Source: Erodium maritimum (Eukaryota > Streptophyta > Magnoliopsida > Geraniales > Geraniaceae). Taken from it: a DNA stretch of 64,000 nucleotides. The stretch covers positions 52,534,336-52,598,335 of the forward strand of contig OY997592.1 of the NCBI GenBank assembly GCA_963921825.1. The letters are read 5' to 3'. Shown piece after piece: positions 31,090 to 42,144 of the stretch (position 1 is its first letter; every line of letters starts with the position of its first letter). Below the pieces are notes generated by a model. The model saw nothing but the letters and a program-made list of their open reading frames with translations. It searched no databases and was not told where the DNA came from. The position numbers and the translations under genes are program-made.

Positions 31090-31200
31090 TACCGATCGGC
31101 CCGCCGATCGGTTTGCATATACGTCGTCTGGCTTGTATATATTCACGTGCTTCCGAGGCCGATCGGTCCCTCGTCTTCCCCATCCGACGCCGATCGGCCC
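31090..31200. repeat. CCGATCGG cluster upstream of the MULE-1 transposase
   Basis: Four exact CCGATCGG palindromes at 31092-31099, 31104-31111, 31159-31166 and 31190-31197, about 90-200 bp upstream of the transposase start on the minus strand. They are likely in its promoter. The same 8-mer occurs at 21395, 26513, 28321 and 28383. Confidence 0.75.
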
Positions 31201-31690
31201 TACTGGTTCCCCATTTCAGAAAATTCACAAAACCTACGACATACGAATCTATTCCACCCAATTCTACCATTTGTTTATTTCACTACGTTTACACACACAT
31301 TAAACCATTTGAATTCGTTGTTACACTCCTACATTCGAAGATCTACTCAAACCTAAAACTTAAATTCAATAGCTTCAAATTTAGGATGAAATCAAGCTTA
31401 CCTTACTTGGAGGATTGCTTCAATGGACTCAATGGGATTTGGACGGTGGTGGACGGCGACGGGGAACGTGGTGGACGCTGGAATTTTTTTTGGATATTCA
31501 GGTCGTCGGCCGGCTTTTTTCTGGGTGCGAAAACGGGGGCTGCGATTTAGGTATTTTTTCCAATATTCCAAAAGGGTAATATTGGAAAACATAAAGTGGA
31601 GGTCTTTTTACAAAACATATAACAGCTGAAGGTCTTTTTGCAATAAATTAGTCTCACAAGGCCTTTTTAATAATTTGTCCTCGACCGGGT
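31201..31690. other. Probable right terminal region of MULE-1
   Basis: No gene supported. Between 31545 and 31690, sequence such as GGTAATATTGGAAAACATAA, AGGTCTTTTTACAAAA, AGGTCTTTTTGCAATAAATTA and AGGCCTTTTTAATAATTTG repeats a theme seen in plant MULE terminal inverted repeats. A matching left repeat was not found in 20400-21500. Confidence 0.35.
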
Positions 31691-32570
31691 TCACTTCAAA
31701 TATTCTTGCACAAGCCAATGTTTCACCTAAAACAATATTTAGGTGGCGGCACAATGCGTTATGCGTTTTTGTTGTTGTTGAAAGATTAGGGGATGTAAGA
31801 CCACTCACACTAGCGTCAATTTTTAAGGTTGAATTTGTGATTTAAATTAGGTCGGATTCGACAGATTCAACAATAAAGTGTCGGATTTGGATGGTCGAAT
31901 CTCACCAAAATTATACATGTAAGGAGAAGATTCGTTGAGGGAGGAGAGAGACTGAGAGAAGAGTGAATCGGAGGAGGAAAACGACGGTCGATGAATTTGC
32001 AAACTCGGGGGACGTCAATTCGTCAGGAGAGAGAAAATCAGACCCGAAACGTCAACAATTCTCTTTTTTCGTCACTTTCGACCTCCACTATGGAAGGTCT
32101 CTAACATCTCTGTAACTCTCCCTTCAAGTGGGTCTTTTTCATTCCTAATTTTATTCATACTTAAATCTTTTATTTTTTCTAGTTTTTTGTTTCTTCTTTG
32201 TTCGTTCGCTGCCCCTAGTTTCGACGTACCGTATGTTCTTCTTCACATTCACCTGACCATCGTCTCGAACTTCCTTCTTCTGCTCTGCTCTTCTTCTTAC
32301 TGGAGGTACCCTAGTGTTGGCCGAGCTCGAAATCATAGCATTGACTCAGTGAGTACCAAAACCCTAATTTCTAAAAAAATCGTCATCCTCACTGCATAAT
32401 TTTCATAAATATATATATAGATGTAGTTAATATGAAGTTACAATGGTATGAACATCATCATTGAAACATAACGGGTGAATTATTGAATTGAATCTTGATT
32501 ATCTTCATTTGCAGCAATTTTTCCTCAATTATCTGGGGATTTCAAATGAATGACTGTAATGTATGAAATA
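31691..32570. other. 5' region of MULE-2, no ORF supported
   Basis: Pyrimidine-rich leader-like sequence (32190-32340) ends at a plausible donor (ACTCAG|TGAGTACC). It probably represents the promoter and untranslated leader of the MULE-2 transposase that follows. Terminal repeats of MULE-2 were not resolved. Confidence 0.3.
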
Positions 32571-32574
32571 ACCC

Positions 32575-32712
32575 GATACTAGGGTTTTGGAAAGAACCCG
32601 TTGTTTAAAATGACCAGGTATTGGGTGTTTTCAATGACCACATACTGGATGAAATGTCTAGGTACTGTATTAAATGTCTAGGTGCTGGATTAAATGACCC
32701 GATATTGGGTTT
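32575..32712. repeat. 20-bp tandem array of AGGTAYTGG motifs (MULE-2)
   Basis: Tandem units of the form ATGWCYAGGTAYTGGATTAA. Motif cores lie at 32617 (GGTATTGG), 32641-32648 (ATACTGG), 32661, 32681 and 32701, about 20 bp apart. The same core recurs downstream at 40471, 40530, 41226, 41332, 41350 and 42441. Confidence 0.75.
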
Positions 32713-32739
32713 TTTTTAACTCTTAATTCGTGTAGGAAT

Positions 32740-35596
32740 GGGGTGATTAGTTATCTTTGCTTCATGTGGTGGAGAATACAAGGAAGATGAAGGAAAGTAT
32801 ACTTGGGAACCAAGTATTGATGAGAAATTCGTTAGCTTCGTTGTTGATGTTTCGATGAAGCTGTTATTAGAAAATTTGTATGAAAGGACATGAGTGAACA
32901 ACAACGGAGTAGAATTTAGAGTCAATTACCAAGTGTACCACTTGTAGGGGTGAGCATCGGCCGGTACCCGCCCAAAATCCCAAACCCGTTACCCAAACCG
33001 TTTTTCACGGTTACATAAAACCCGTACCCATACCCATCACCGGTCGCTAAAGGAAAGGCCGATAACCGCCCGTCCTCACTACCGGCCGGGGACGGTTATA
33101 ACCAACCAACCCATGCCCAATGGACTTCTTATTGGGCCTACTGGAATGAACATTCAAACATTCAACTTAATTCCTACAATTCAAACTTAATTTCACACAA
33201 TTTAACTTAACTCGATAAACCTGCCTATTATAAAACTGATTTCAGTTTAAATACTTCAAACATTCAAACAAAACACAACAATTCCTACAACCAATACCTC
33301 ATAATCATATAAAACACCGTACCGGCCGGTTCGGGTAGGACCGGTTTTTTGGTGTGAAAACCGGTCAAACCCGTTGACCAGGCCGGTTCACCGATTTCCA
33401 ACCCATACCCGCCCGTGGTCAGGTCGGTTTCGGGTTTTCCGGTGACGGGGACGGCCGGAGATGGTCGGTTTATGGTGATGGGCGGATTTTTGCTCAGCCC
33501 TAACCACTTGGAAGGTGAAGGTGTTGTTGTGAAGCCAGTTCAGATAATAGATTATGCGAGTCTTGCGGCCTATTTTATGTTGTATGGATAGAACAACGGT
33601 CGTACAAACGTATTACATGTGGAACTAATTAAGAAATATACTCTTGGAGATGATATCTTTAACAGGGATTTGTGCCCTCGCGAACCAGAGTACATTGAAA
33701 CTAGCAGTGTTAGTGTTGGTATATTTAGTGGTCTACCGAGAAAACGCGTTATTCAACCCGTAGTTGATATATGTATTGGAGAGGATGTTGAACCAGTAGT
33801 TGATCTTGGTGCAGAACATGGCCTTGTTGGTGAGGATGTTGAACCTATAGGTGATATTGGAGCAGTAGAAGGTGATATTGGAGTAGCAACAAGCGATATT
33901 GGAGCAGTAGAAGATAAGCTTAAAGATATGGGACACCGACACTATGGTTCGTTCCAATTGATTGATGAACAACCATTTATCCCATTTGGTTTCTTAGATG
34001 GGTTGGACATGGAAGTTGGTCAAGATTTTCTGAACAAAGATGAAGTTATAAGAAAGTTCAGGACTTTTGCAATGAAATTTAAGAGTAGGTTTGATTTTAG
34101 AGTCATGAAATCTACCCCGGATTTGTATGTTGTAAAATGTCGTGCGAAAGAATGTGGATGGATGGTGCATGTAACCAGAGTGAGGGAAGTAAAACGCTTC
34201 ACCGTAAGAACGTATCACAATTAGCACACTTTCTCCATAGATTCTCTATCAGCAAATCACGGTCAAGCAATTGCGGAATTGGTTGACACCTATTTGAGCG
34301 AATGCTTTAATGGTGAAGAGCTACCCCCTCCAAAGTTAGTTCAAGACTAGATGAAAGGTACCCACAAAATGAAGATAACGTATTGGAAAGGTTGGATGGG
34401 ACAACAACTTGCAAACACTAAGATCAGAGGTTGCCCTGTTAAAAGTTATCAACTTCTCCCTTTCTATCTGAACCTTGATGACAGATTTAGTGGTGAATGA
34501 TCAAAGGGAATTCAAATATCGTTTCATAGAATATGGCGTATGCATTAAAGGATTCAGACACACGAGAAAGGTTATTGGTGTGGATGGTACTTGGCTGAAG
34601 ACAAAGTTCAAAGAGGTAATGCTAGTTGCATTGGCACACGATGGTAATTTTAATATGTACCTTCTTGCTTGGGTCGTGGTGGTCTCGGAGAACCTAACAT
34701 CATGGACATGGTTCATGAAGAATTTACATAACTACATAGCAGATTCGAGTGAGTTAGTAATCATTTCTGATAGAAATGCAGGTATCATAAAAGTAGTGTC
34801 AACTGTCTACCCAACTGCAGATCATGACTATTGTAGGTGGCATATCCAGCAAAATGTTGTTGACAAGGTTAAAAAAAAGAAAGTCAGATATCTTTTTGAG
34901 GAAGTTGTTGATGTATACACAATTAGCGAATTCAACGAAAAGTACGCTGAGTTGCATGCAAGATATCCACTAGCGACAAAATATCTAGAGGAAACAAACA
35001 TATCACATTGCATTAGTGGGTGAGTGCTCACTTTCTCTCAGAGCGGTACAATCTCATGACAACGAATGGGATCAAGTATATAAATTCAGCTTTAGGCCAA
35101 GCCAGAAAATGGCCTATCATTGCATATTTAGCCAAGATGTAGGCGAAAGTCACTGAGTGGTTCAACAACCGCCGCAATTCAATAAATACAATGCCTGAGA
35201 CAGCTAAGTTGACACTCATTGTTTATGATCTTATCGGTGAAAGGTATAATACTGATTGAAATATGAAGGTTGTAGCACTAAACGCAATGGAGTTTCAGGT
35301 TGAACCCTAACCGTAAATACAAGGGCGCCAAAGTTCACTTGGGTGGGAAGACATGCGAATGTCATGTATTCAACATTGAAAAATTTCTTTGTGTACATGC
35401 AACCAAGAGATATAAAACACCTAAGAAGATGTCAACGAACGATTTGTGCGATAACTATTATTCTAAGGAAACGTGGGCGGCTTCAGTTAGCGATACCGTT
35501 TATCCAGTGCCAGTTAATCCCGAACAATTGCCTTTACACTTGGATTGTGAAGAAGTCTTGCCTCCAACAATCAAACCCAATCGCGGTAGACTTGAT
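32740..35596 (+). pseudogene. MULE-2 transposase, broken and interrupted
   Basis: Order on the plus strand: N-terminal piece with SCGGEYKEDEGKYTWEPSID (32760-32880); hAT-type MITE insertion (32945-33502); MuDR-like part (33619-34224, AKECGWMVHVTR); DDE part (34475-35023, VDGTWLKTKFKE, IISDRNAGI, CRWHIQQN); SWIM finger (35300-35590, CECHVFNIEKFLCVH); then solo LTR B. The C-terminus continues after the LTR at 39074-39165 (LDTVRFNSKGEYRRP). Several stops separate the parts. The architecture parallels the MULE-1 transposase, but it lies on the opposite strand and is clearly different in sequence. Confidence 0.85.
32945..33502. mobile_element. hAT-type MITE with exact 8-bp TSD
   Basis: Starts TAGGGGTGAGCA, ends TGCTCAGCCCTA, flanked by the 8-bp duplication ACCACTTG (32937-32944 and 33503-33510). 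558 bp, non-coding, rich in CCGGTC/GACCGG motifs. Inserted in the N-terminal coding part of the MULE-2 transposase. Confidence 0.9.
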
Positions 35597-38500
35597 TGTA
35601 ATAACCACTCCCGGTCAACGCCAGTCAAACCTGCGAAAAGCTGGAAAATTTAATTTTTTTAAGACTGACACTTAATTGAACCAAAAATGACCCCGAGAGT
35701 CATACCGGACTAAGACGACCCCGTTATCGACCAAAGTGAGTTCCGGGGGACTCAGGGCAACTTTCTGATCAATTTGGGAAATGTTGACTTTTTGTTGGAA
35801 AAGTCAACCGAGCGACGTTTTGGTCCATTCGAGGACCGTTTTGGATCCAAAAAGCTTATTCGTCGTCGCATCGGTCTTAGTTGAGCCGTTTCCTAGTAGT
35901 CCGTCAAGTTTCGTAATTTCTTGGGAAAAGTGCTCGTTCGGGGCCCGAAACGTCCGATTTTCGCGAATCTGATTGGAAAATATCTTCTAGATATTGTTCC
36001 AAAAGGTGTGGGACCCACCTTACCACTTGTCCAACAAGTGGTGGTATTAGTTTTGGGGGGGAAATGAGAGGTGGGAGACATAAGGGGTTCGACCACTTAA
36101 TAGAAAAAAGGGAAAAAAATAGAAAAAGAAGAGAAGTGTTTAGAGAGAGAAGGAGAAGGAGAAGAAGAGAGAAAAGGGAGGAAGCTACGGTTTGGAGGCA
36201 CTATTCACGTCATCTAACCCTTGGATCGTCTCAAAGTTCGAAGAATCAAACTCTCCTCATCCTCCTCTACGGTATACACCGAACTGATTCTCGTTTTGTT
36301 AATTTTCAAATGTTAGGGTTTGTGTAAAACTATTAGTTTAGGGTGTATTGAGGTTGGGGGAATTGTTGGAGACGTTTTGGAGGTGTTTGGAGGCGAAGGG
36401 GCACGTTTTCCGGTGACCGGAGGCTCGGGAGGAGCTCCGGCCACCGTGGGTGGTGGCCGGCCGGCCATGGGGTGGCTGGCCGGAGCTGGGACCAGCCACC
36501 ACCATGGTGGCCGAGCCCAATTTTGAGCCCTAGGGCCCACGGCCAAAGTGGGCCGGGTGGGGACCACGTGCTCGGGTGATCGGGTTTTGTGTTCGGGTGT
36601 TCTAGAACGTTCCCCGGACCATTTATCCTTAACCGAATCGAAAATTGGAATTAAATTGGAAAAGTTATAAATAACGGGTTTTAGAAACTTGAAACATTAA
36701 TTAATTGACTCGGAAGTCGGAATTCGATTCTGTCAAGTACATTGGGACCCTTGAATTATTCTAAGACCGTAGAAACGAAAACGGGAATTTTTGGAGCCCC
36801 GGAAGGGCATTTACAAAACCCGGACAGGTTCGCCATGTCGGGCGAATCGGGCCTTTACGGGTCCCTTATCGACAATGTCGAGTAATTGGGAAGTTTGGGA
36901 GTGATCGACATTGTCGGGGTTAAGTTTGGGCATCAAGTTTAATGATTTTCAGTTTATTCCTGCGAGTTGTTAAGTGCCTTTAAATTGTGTTCTTTTAGAT
37001 CGTGCCACGGACCGAGGCAAGGGAAAGCTGGGTGAGTGACTGAGATCATCACCGGAGCGCGTTGGTTGGCTTTTGGGAGAACACGCATGAGGTAGGGAAA
37101 AGTAGCCGGATCTCGTCCCTGACTAGGGAAAGTTAACAGTAGAATTGCATGTGACACCGGTGTGTCGTGGGTTAAGTAGGTTTATCGAATATTAGAAAGG
37201 CATGATACGGGAACGTAGCGAATATTAGAAAAGCATGTGACACTTAGTAGTGTCGTAGGAGCAGATAACTTATCGATGTTAGAATTACTGGAGGCATATG
37301 ACCATGCCCGGAGGTTGATTGTGAACTTATCGATATTAGGAGTACTGGAGGCATATGACCATGCCCGGGGGTTGATTGTGAAACTGTTGATATTAGGACT
37401 GTTGGAGGCATTGGTTATGCCGGAGGTTGTTTGTGTAAGTCGTGTCTTGGGTGGCCATGAGAGCCCGTACTTTATTATTGTGTCTCGGGTGGCCATGAGA
37501 GCCCGTGTTACTGTCGTGTCTTGGGTGGCCATGAGAGCCCGTACTTTATTATTGTGTCTTGGGTGGCCGTGAGAGCCCGTGTTACTGTTGTGTCTTGGGT
37601 GGTTGTGAGTGCCCGTGGGGTTGTCGAACCCGTGTCTTTATTGTTGGTGTGTCTTGGGAGGCCATGAGTGCCCGTGGGGTCGTTGAACCCGTGTCGTTAC
37701 TGTCGATGTATCTTGGGTGGCCGTGAGAGCCCGTGTTACTGTTGTGTCTTGGGTGGCCATGAGTACCCGTAGGGTTGTCGAACTTGTGTCTTTATTGTTG
37801 GTGTGTCTTGGGAGGCCATGAGTGCCCGTGGGGTTGTTGAACCCGTGTCGTTACTGTCGATGTATCTTGGGTGGCCATGAGTGCCCGTGGGGTTGTTGAG
37901 CCCGTGAGTTATGGTTGGTGTGTCTTGGGAGGCCGTGAGTGCCCGTGGGGTTGTTGAGCCCGTGAGTTATGGTTGATGTGTCTTGGGAGGCCGTGAGTGC
38001 CCGTGGGGTTGTTGAGTCTGTGTTTTACTGTTGGTGTCTTGGGTGGCCATGAGTGCCTGTGAAGTGTTGAACCTGTGTTGTTGCTGTTTATTGAACTTTG
38101 CTTGTGATTGTGATTGTGTTTGCCCAATGTTAGTGACCAGACTGTGTGCCGGGGAGTGGTGTGGATTTTGGCAGGTTACGAGCATTCTTTGGCTGGCCTG
38201 ACCAAATTCGAGTCTCGACAGGTTATGAGCATTTTTTGGCTAGCATGTTCCGTGTCCGGATCCCGAAAGGTTATGAGCATTCTTTGGCTAGCCTGATCCG
38301 TGATCGGGTCTCGGCAGGTTACGAGCATTCTTTGGCTGGCATGATCCGTGTTCGGGTCTCGGCATGTTGTGAGCATTCTTTGGCTAGCCTGAACCGTGTT
38401 CGTGTCTTTGGAGTAGGTCATAAATGGTTGTGTCGGGTTTACGTTACGAGTTTGAGGTTGAGTCTGGTGAGGGAGGTTACTGGGCAGCTGGTATGCGATC

Positions 38501-39073
38501 CTTTGTGATCTTGCTTGGTGTGCGATCCTTTGTGATCTTGTTTGGTGTACGATCCTTTGTGATCTTAGGTTTTGCGTGGTGGTCCTTGAGTCCTTGGAAG
38601 AGGTCGTGATCGTTGTGTCGGGTCTACTTTACGTGTCAGGGTGTTGAGTTGGTCAAGGAAGGTAACAGTGGGTGTGTGTCAGTCGGAGTACTTGGGTTGG
38701 GGATAGTTTCCCCGGTGTTGAGTTTATTGTTGGTGTTACCGGCTTTTTCTGCTAATTATGTCGTAGTCAGTCTGTTATCCGTGGTGGTGAGCGAACGCTC
38801 ACCCCTAGCTGCTTTTCCTATAGGTACCGTTCGCAGGCTGGACTAGGTGAGCTTCTGAAGCTTGAAGAGCTAGAAGCGTGTTTCTGGGTTTATTTGAGTC
38901 TAGCGACGTATACCATGTTTTTGTCCACTTGTTGGGACTGATTTTGAGTTGTAAATACTATTCTGTTGAACTAAACTGGAATTTTGAAATATTTAAATGG
39001 AAAAGGTTTCAAAGTGTTTATTATTTTAAATGTTCGCGTCCCTAGTTCGGTTTACTGAAATTGGGGAGTGACA
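35597..39073 (+). mobile_element. Solo LTR B (3477 bp) with TSD
   Basis: Starts TGTAATAACC, ends GGAGTGACA; CTTGAT flanks both sides (35591-35596 and 39074-39079). Same family and orientation as solo LTR A. It interrupts the MULE-2 transposase, whose frame resumes after the LTR. No internal domain is present, so it is a solo LTR. Confidence 0.92.
37437..38085 (+). repeat. Minisatellite inside solo LTR B
   Basis: Units like GTCTTGGGTGGCCATGAGAG and longer units with GTGGGGTTGTTGAACCCGTG. Counterpart of 2735-3400, with a different number and order of units. Confidence 0.8.
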
Positions 39074-39165
39074 CTTGATACAGTCAGATTCAACTCTAAG
39101 GGTGAGTATCGAAGACCTCGTAAGAGAATTAGGATTTGCACCCACATCCCCGCAAAGAAGAAGAA
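39074..39165 (+). pseudogene. MULE-2 transposase C-terminus after the solo LTR
   Basis: The frame from CTTGATACAGTC reads LDTVRFNSKGEYRRPRKRIR and then a Lys run encoded by AAG repeats. It is the natural continuation of NRGRLD just before the LTR, and so marks the LTR as a later insertion. Confidence 0.65.
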
Positions 39166-39230
39166 GAAGAAGAAGTGTTCTTTGGAATTTTTCCCGGTAT
39201 TATATCAAATTTGTATTGTATTATGTTTAA

Positions 39231-40428
39231 GGGATAACTTCAAAAAGCCGCATAAAACTATAAGTGTTTATCACCTACATACCCACTTCTATTTTTATTT
39301 CATACGACCCCCAAACTATCCATATTTTATCAACGTTTGATTTTCTGTCAGTTTTTTTGTTAGTTTTTTTCTTCAGAAATGACAAAAATACCCTTACCCT
39401 TATAAACCCCAATATCAACCATGACTTTCACATAATTACGAAAATGTCATTACACATAAAATAAGAAAATTAAGAAATAAAAATTAATTTTTATTTATTT
39501 TCAGAAATAAGAAAAAATAATTATTTTTTATTTATTTTCAAAAAATAAGGAAATAAGAAAAAGTAATGATTTTTTATTTTCTTTCAGCAGATAAGAAAAA
39601 ATATTTTTTCACCTAAAAAAATATTTTTTGTCTATTTTCCACAAATTATTTTTTTTGGAAATTATTTCCAGAAAAATATTTTTATTTATTTATTTTTAGA
39701 AAATAAGAAAATGAATAATATAATTGTTTTTATTTATTTTCATAAAATAAGAAATAATTATTTTTTATTTTCTTAAAATGAATAAAAAAATAATTTGTTC
39801 TGGAAAACAAACAAAAAGTATTTTGTTAGGTGAAAATTTATTTTTTCTTATATTCTTAAAATAAATATAAAATAGTTATTTTTTCTTATTTCCTTATTTT
39901 CTAAAAATAAATAAATAATAATAATTTTTTATTATTTCTGAAAATATATACAAATAATTATTTTTCTTATTTTCTGAAATTAAATAAAAATAATTATTTT
40001 TTTCTTATTTCCTTTTTTTTTGAAAATAAATAAAAATATATTATTTTTTTCTTATTTATGAAAATAATTATTTTATATTATTTTCTGAAAAAAAATAAAA
40101 AAAATTATTTTATCTTTTTTAAAAAAATAAATAAAAAATAATTATTTTATCTTATTTTCTGAAAATAAATAAAAATAAATTTTGATTTCTTAATTTTCTT
40201 ATTTTATGTGTAATGGCATTTTCGTAATTATGTGAAAGTCATGGTTGATATTAGGGTTTATAAGGGTGGGGGTATTTTCGTCATTTCTGAAAAACTAACA
40301 GAAAAACTGGCAGAAAATCAAACGTCGATAAAATATGGATAGTTTAGGGGGTCGTATGAAATAAAAATAGGTGTGTGTATGTAGGTGATACACGCGTATA
40401 GTTTTATTCGGCTTTTTGAAGTTATCTC
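39231..40428. mobile_element. Foldback (MULE-like MITE) with very AT-rich loop
   Basis: Long inverted repeats of about 230 bp: GGGATAACTTCAAAAAGCCG...ACATAAAATAAGAAAATTAA on the left, and the complement ending CGGCTTTTTGAAGTTATCTC on the right. The centre is a simple AT-rich sequence of TTATTTTC / GAAAATAA blocks. The 9-bp flanks TATGTTTAA (39222-39230) and TATGCCTAA (40429-40437) match at 7 of 9. 1198 bp, no coding. Confidence 0.85.
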
Positions 40429-40470
40429 TATGCCTAACTTGAACTGTTTTATTTTGTAGTGACATTTCCA

Positions 40471-40537
40471 AGTATTGGGCTTATAACCCCCAACACAAGG
40501 ATACAATCCACAATATTACGATATAACCCCCAATACT
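40471..40537. repeat. AGTATTGG motif pair (MULE-2)
   Basis: AGTATTGG at 40471-40478 and its complement CCAATACT at 40530-40537, just outside the foldback element. Members of the MULE-2 motif set. Confidence 0.55.
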
Positions 40538-40691
40538 AGAATAACAGACCCATTTTTTAAATCAACCATATCCAACCCAACAGAATACAACAATTCACCT
40601 ACATATACGTCACAAAATTTCACACAAACGTAATGTTAAACCCATGGCATAGTAATGATGCAACATCAACTCAACAGTTTCAAATTCTTAA

Positions 40692-41201
40692 GGTTGTAAA
40701 TGGCGCTAGGCGCTAGTCGGGCGGTGAGGACCCCTAGGCGTTAGGCGGGGACTAGTCGGGACCCAAGCGGGGCCTAGGCGGATTTATAAATATGTATTAC
40801 GCAAATATAATAAAAAATTCAAAATATAAACTATATTTGTATGATATAAAAACTATAAAGTATCAAATTACATAATACTAAACCAAATAATGCTCTCATT
40901 TTGATTTTACTCTTTTATTTTAATAAAAATATAAATTATAATGATGAATCACCAAAGACGGACACATGACATATTCTTTTTATCATGAAATTTAAGACTA
41001 TTACAAACATATCGTCTCTCTCACCTTTTCATTTTTTTTTCAAATGTCTGATTTCACAAACCAGAGTCCCAAAATTTTGACTAATCGGATGGGACGACGA
41101 GTCGGGTAGTTTTCGAATTTTGGGGCCTAGACGAGGCGGCAAGTCGGACGTTCTTATAGATTTTGGGGCCTAGGCAGACTAGGCGGGGACTTTTACAACC
41201 A
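40692..41201. mobile_element. Non-autonomous hAT-like element (GGTTGTAAA ends)
   Basis: Starts GGTTGTAAATGGCGCTAGGCG and ends TAGGCGGGGACTTTTACAACC, an imperfect inverted repeat with subterminal TAGGCG/CGCCTA motifs. AT-rich middle, no coding. The same ends bound a second copy at 43522-44835. A clean target duplication was not found. Confidence 0.6.
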
Positions 41202-41225
41202 CAGTTATCATAAAACACATTTTCA

Positions 41226-41357
41226 AGTACTGGGCTTAAAAACCCCATCACTACATAACAACACATAAATGTAATATATATCACAACACAACAGTTAAAT
41301 ATTTGATAGATAGTAGATATAATATATTTCAAGTACTGGTGTAAAACACCCAATACT
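41226..41357. repeat. AGTACTGG / CCAATACT motifs (MULE-2)
   Basis: AGTACTGG at 41226-41233 and 41332-41339, CCAATACT at 41350-41357. The pair at 41332-41357 is an inverted repeat around GTGTAAAACAC. Confidence 0.55.
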
Positions 41358-41502
41358 CGGACAAAAACTAAAGTTCGAGTTATCATATTTTATTTATAAA
41401 ATAAACATGCATGTAACACCATGTATGTTTGAGTTTTCAAAATAACTTGCATCTGAGCTCATGCAAGTTAAACAAAACTAAAATACATAATTGATACCTT
41501 CA

Positions 41503-42144
41503 TCAATCATCTTCTTTACCTTCTTTAGCATAGTCGTAGTCATTTGAGTCATCTTCTTCATCTGAATCGTCATCTTCTTCTGCTTCGTTGTAAAAGTATG
41601 TCTTGTCTTTGGCATCCGCTTCTATCAATTTTTTTTTCTTCTTTTTCTTCTTCTTCTTCTTCTTCTTCTTCTTCTTCTTCTTCTTCTTCTTCTTCTTCTT
41701 CTTCTTCTTCTTCTTCTTCTTCTTCTTCTTCTTCTTCTTCTTCTTCTTCTTCTTCTCCTCCTTCTTCTTCTTCAGTAACTGGATCTTTGCCTGCATCTTC
41801 CTCTTCCTCACTGCATTCTTAGAGTTACCTTCTTCTTCTTCTTCTTCTTCTTCTTCTTCTTCTTCTTCTTCTTCTTCTTCTTCTTCTTCTTCTTCTTCTT
41901 CTTCAAGGGGAATGTCCACAGGGTCTTCCAACAGATGGTCTAGATTTAGATCTTCTTCATTAATGAGAGGATCATCTTCCTCCGCATGCACGCGATCATG
42001 TACGTCTGTTTTCTCTTCTTTTTTTGAGGAACAATCGCTATTATAGACGTACGAGGGAAGACAAAACGGAGAGTTAGGAGATGGTGGAGGAGATAGTGGA
42101 GAAGATAATGAAGGAGATGGTGGAGGAGATGGTGAAGTCGACAT
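41503..42144 (-). CDS. Acidic/basic low-complexity ORF expanded by GAA/TTC repeats
   Basis: 213-aa minus-strand ORF. Pro/Ser-rich N-terminus (MSTSPSPPPSPSLSS), acidic region (HAEEDDPLINEEDLNLDHLLEDPVDIPL), poly-Glu run from one TTC tract, GNSKNAVRKRKMQAKIQLL, long poly-Lys run from a second TTC tract in another phase, then an acidic tail (NEAEEDDDSDEEDDSNDYDYAKEGKEDD). The non-repeat parts look protein-like and the frame stays open across both tracts, so it may be a real but disordered nuclear-type protein of MULE-2. Expression is unproven; it could be an accidental ORF made by the repeats. Confidence 0.4.
   Translation of the reverse strand: MSTSPSPPPSPSLSSPLSPPPSPNSPFCLPSYVYNSDCSSKKEEKTDVHDRVHAEEDDPLINEEDLNLDHLLEDPVDIPLEEEEEEEEEEEEEEEEEEEEEEEEEGNSKNAVRKRKMQAKIQLLKKKKEEKKKKKKKKKKKKKKKKKKKKKKKKKKKKKKKKKKKKKKKKKKLIEADAKDKTYFYNEAEEDDDSDEEDDSNDYDYAKEGKEDD
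41645..41757. repeat. (TTC)n tract, about 37 repeats
   Basis: A nearly pure TTC (GAA on the other strand) triplet array. Reads as poly-Lys (AAG) in the minus-strand ORF. Confidence 0.95.
41830..41904. repeat. (TTC)n tract, about 25 repeats
   Basis: Second pure TTC/GAA array 70 bp away, in the phase that reads poly-Glu on the minus strand. Confidence 0.95.

Larger units (their letters stand above)
20880..31690. mobile_element. MULE-1: Mutator-like element carrying Ulp1-like and small accessory genes
   Basis: This unit of about 10.8 kb contains a minus-strand MULE transposase (28582-31002), a plus-strand DUF1985-plus-Ulp1-like gene (about 21516-24970) and four small plus-strand genes (25369-28124). 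Plant MULEs carrying Ulp1-like protease genes are a known group (Kaonashi/ULP-MULE type). Non-coding DNA throughout the unit shares GC-rich palindromes (CCGATCGG, CGGCGCCG), which ties the genes into one element. The right end is probably near 31545-31690. The left inverted repeat was not found, so the boundaries are approximate and the left end may be deleted. Confidence 0.65.

Noticed and set aside
890..39073. Solo LTRs A and B as the two ends of one giant retrotransposon
   Set aside because: Each has its own different flanking duplication (AGACC; CTTGAT) and each interrupts a different older element.
41544..42046. Poly-Ser and poly-Phe plus-strand ORFs
   Set aside because: They are the other phases of the TTC arrays with no supporting non-repeat sequence.
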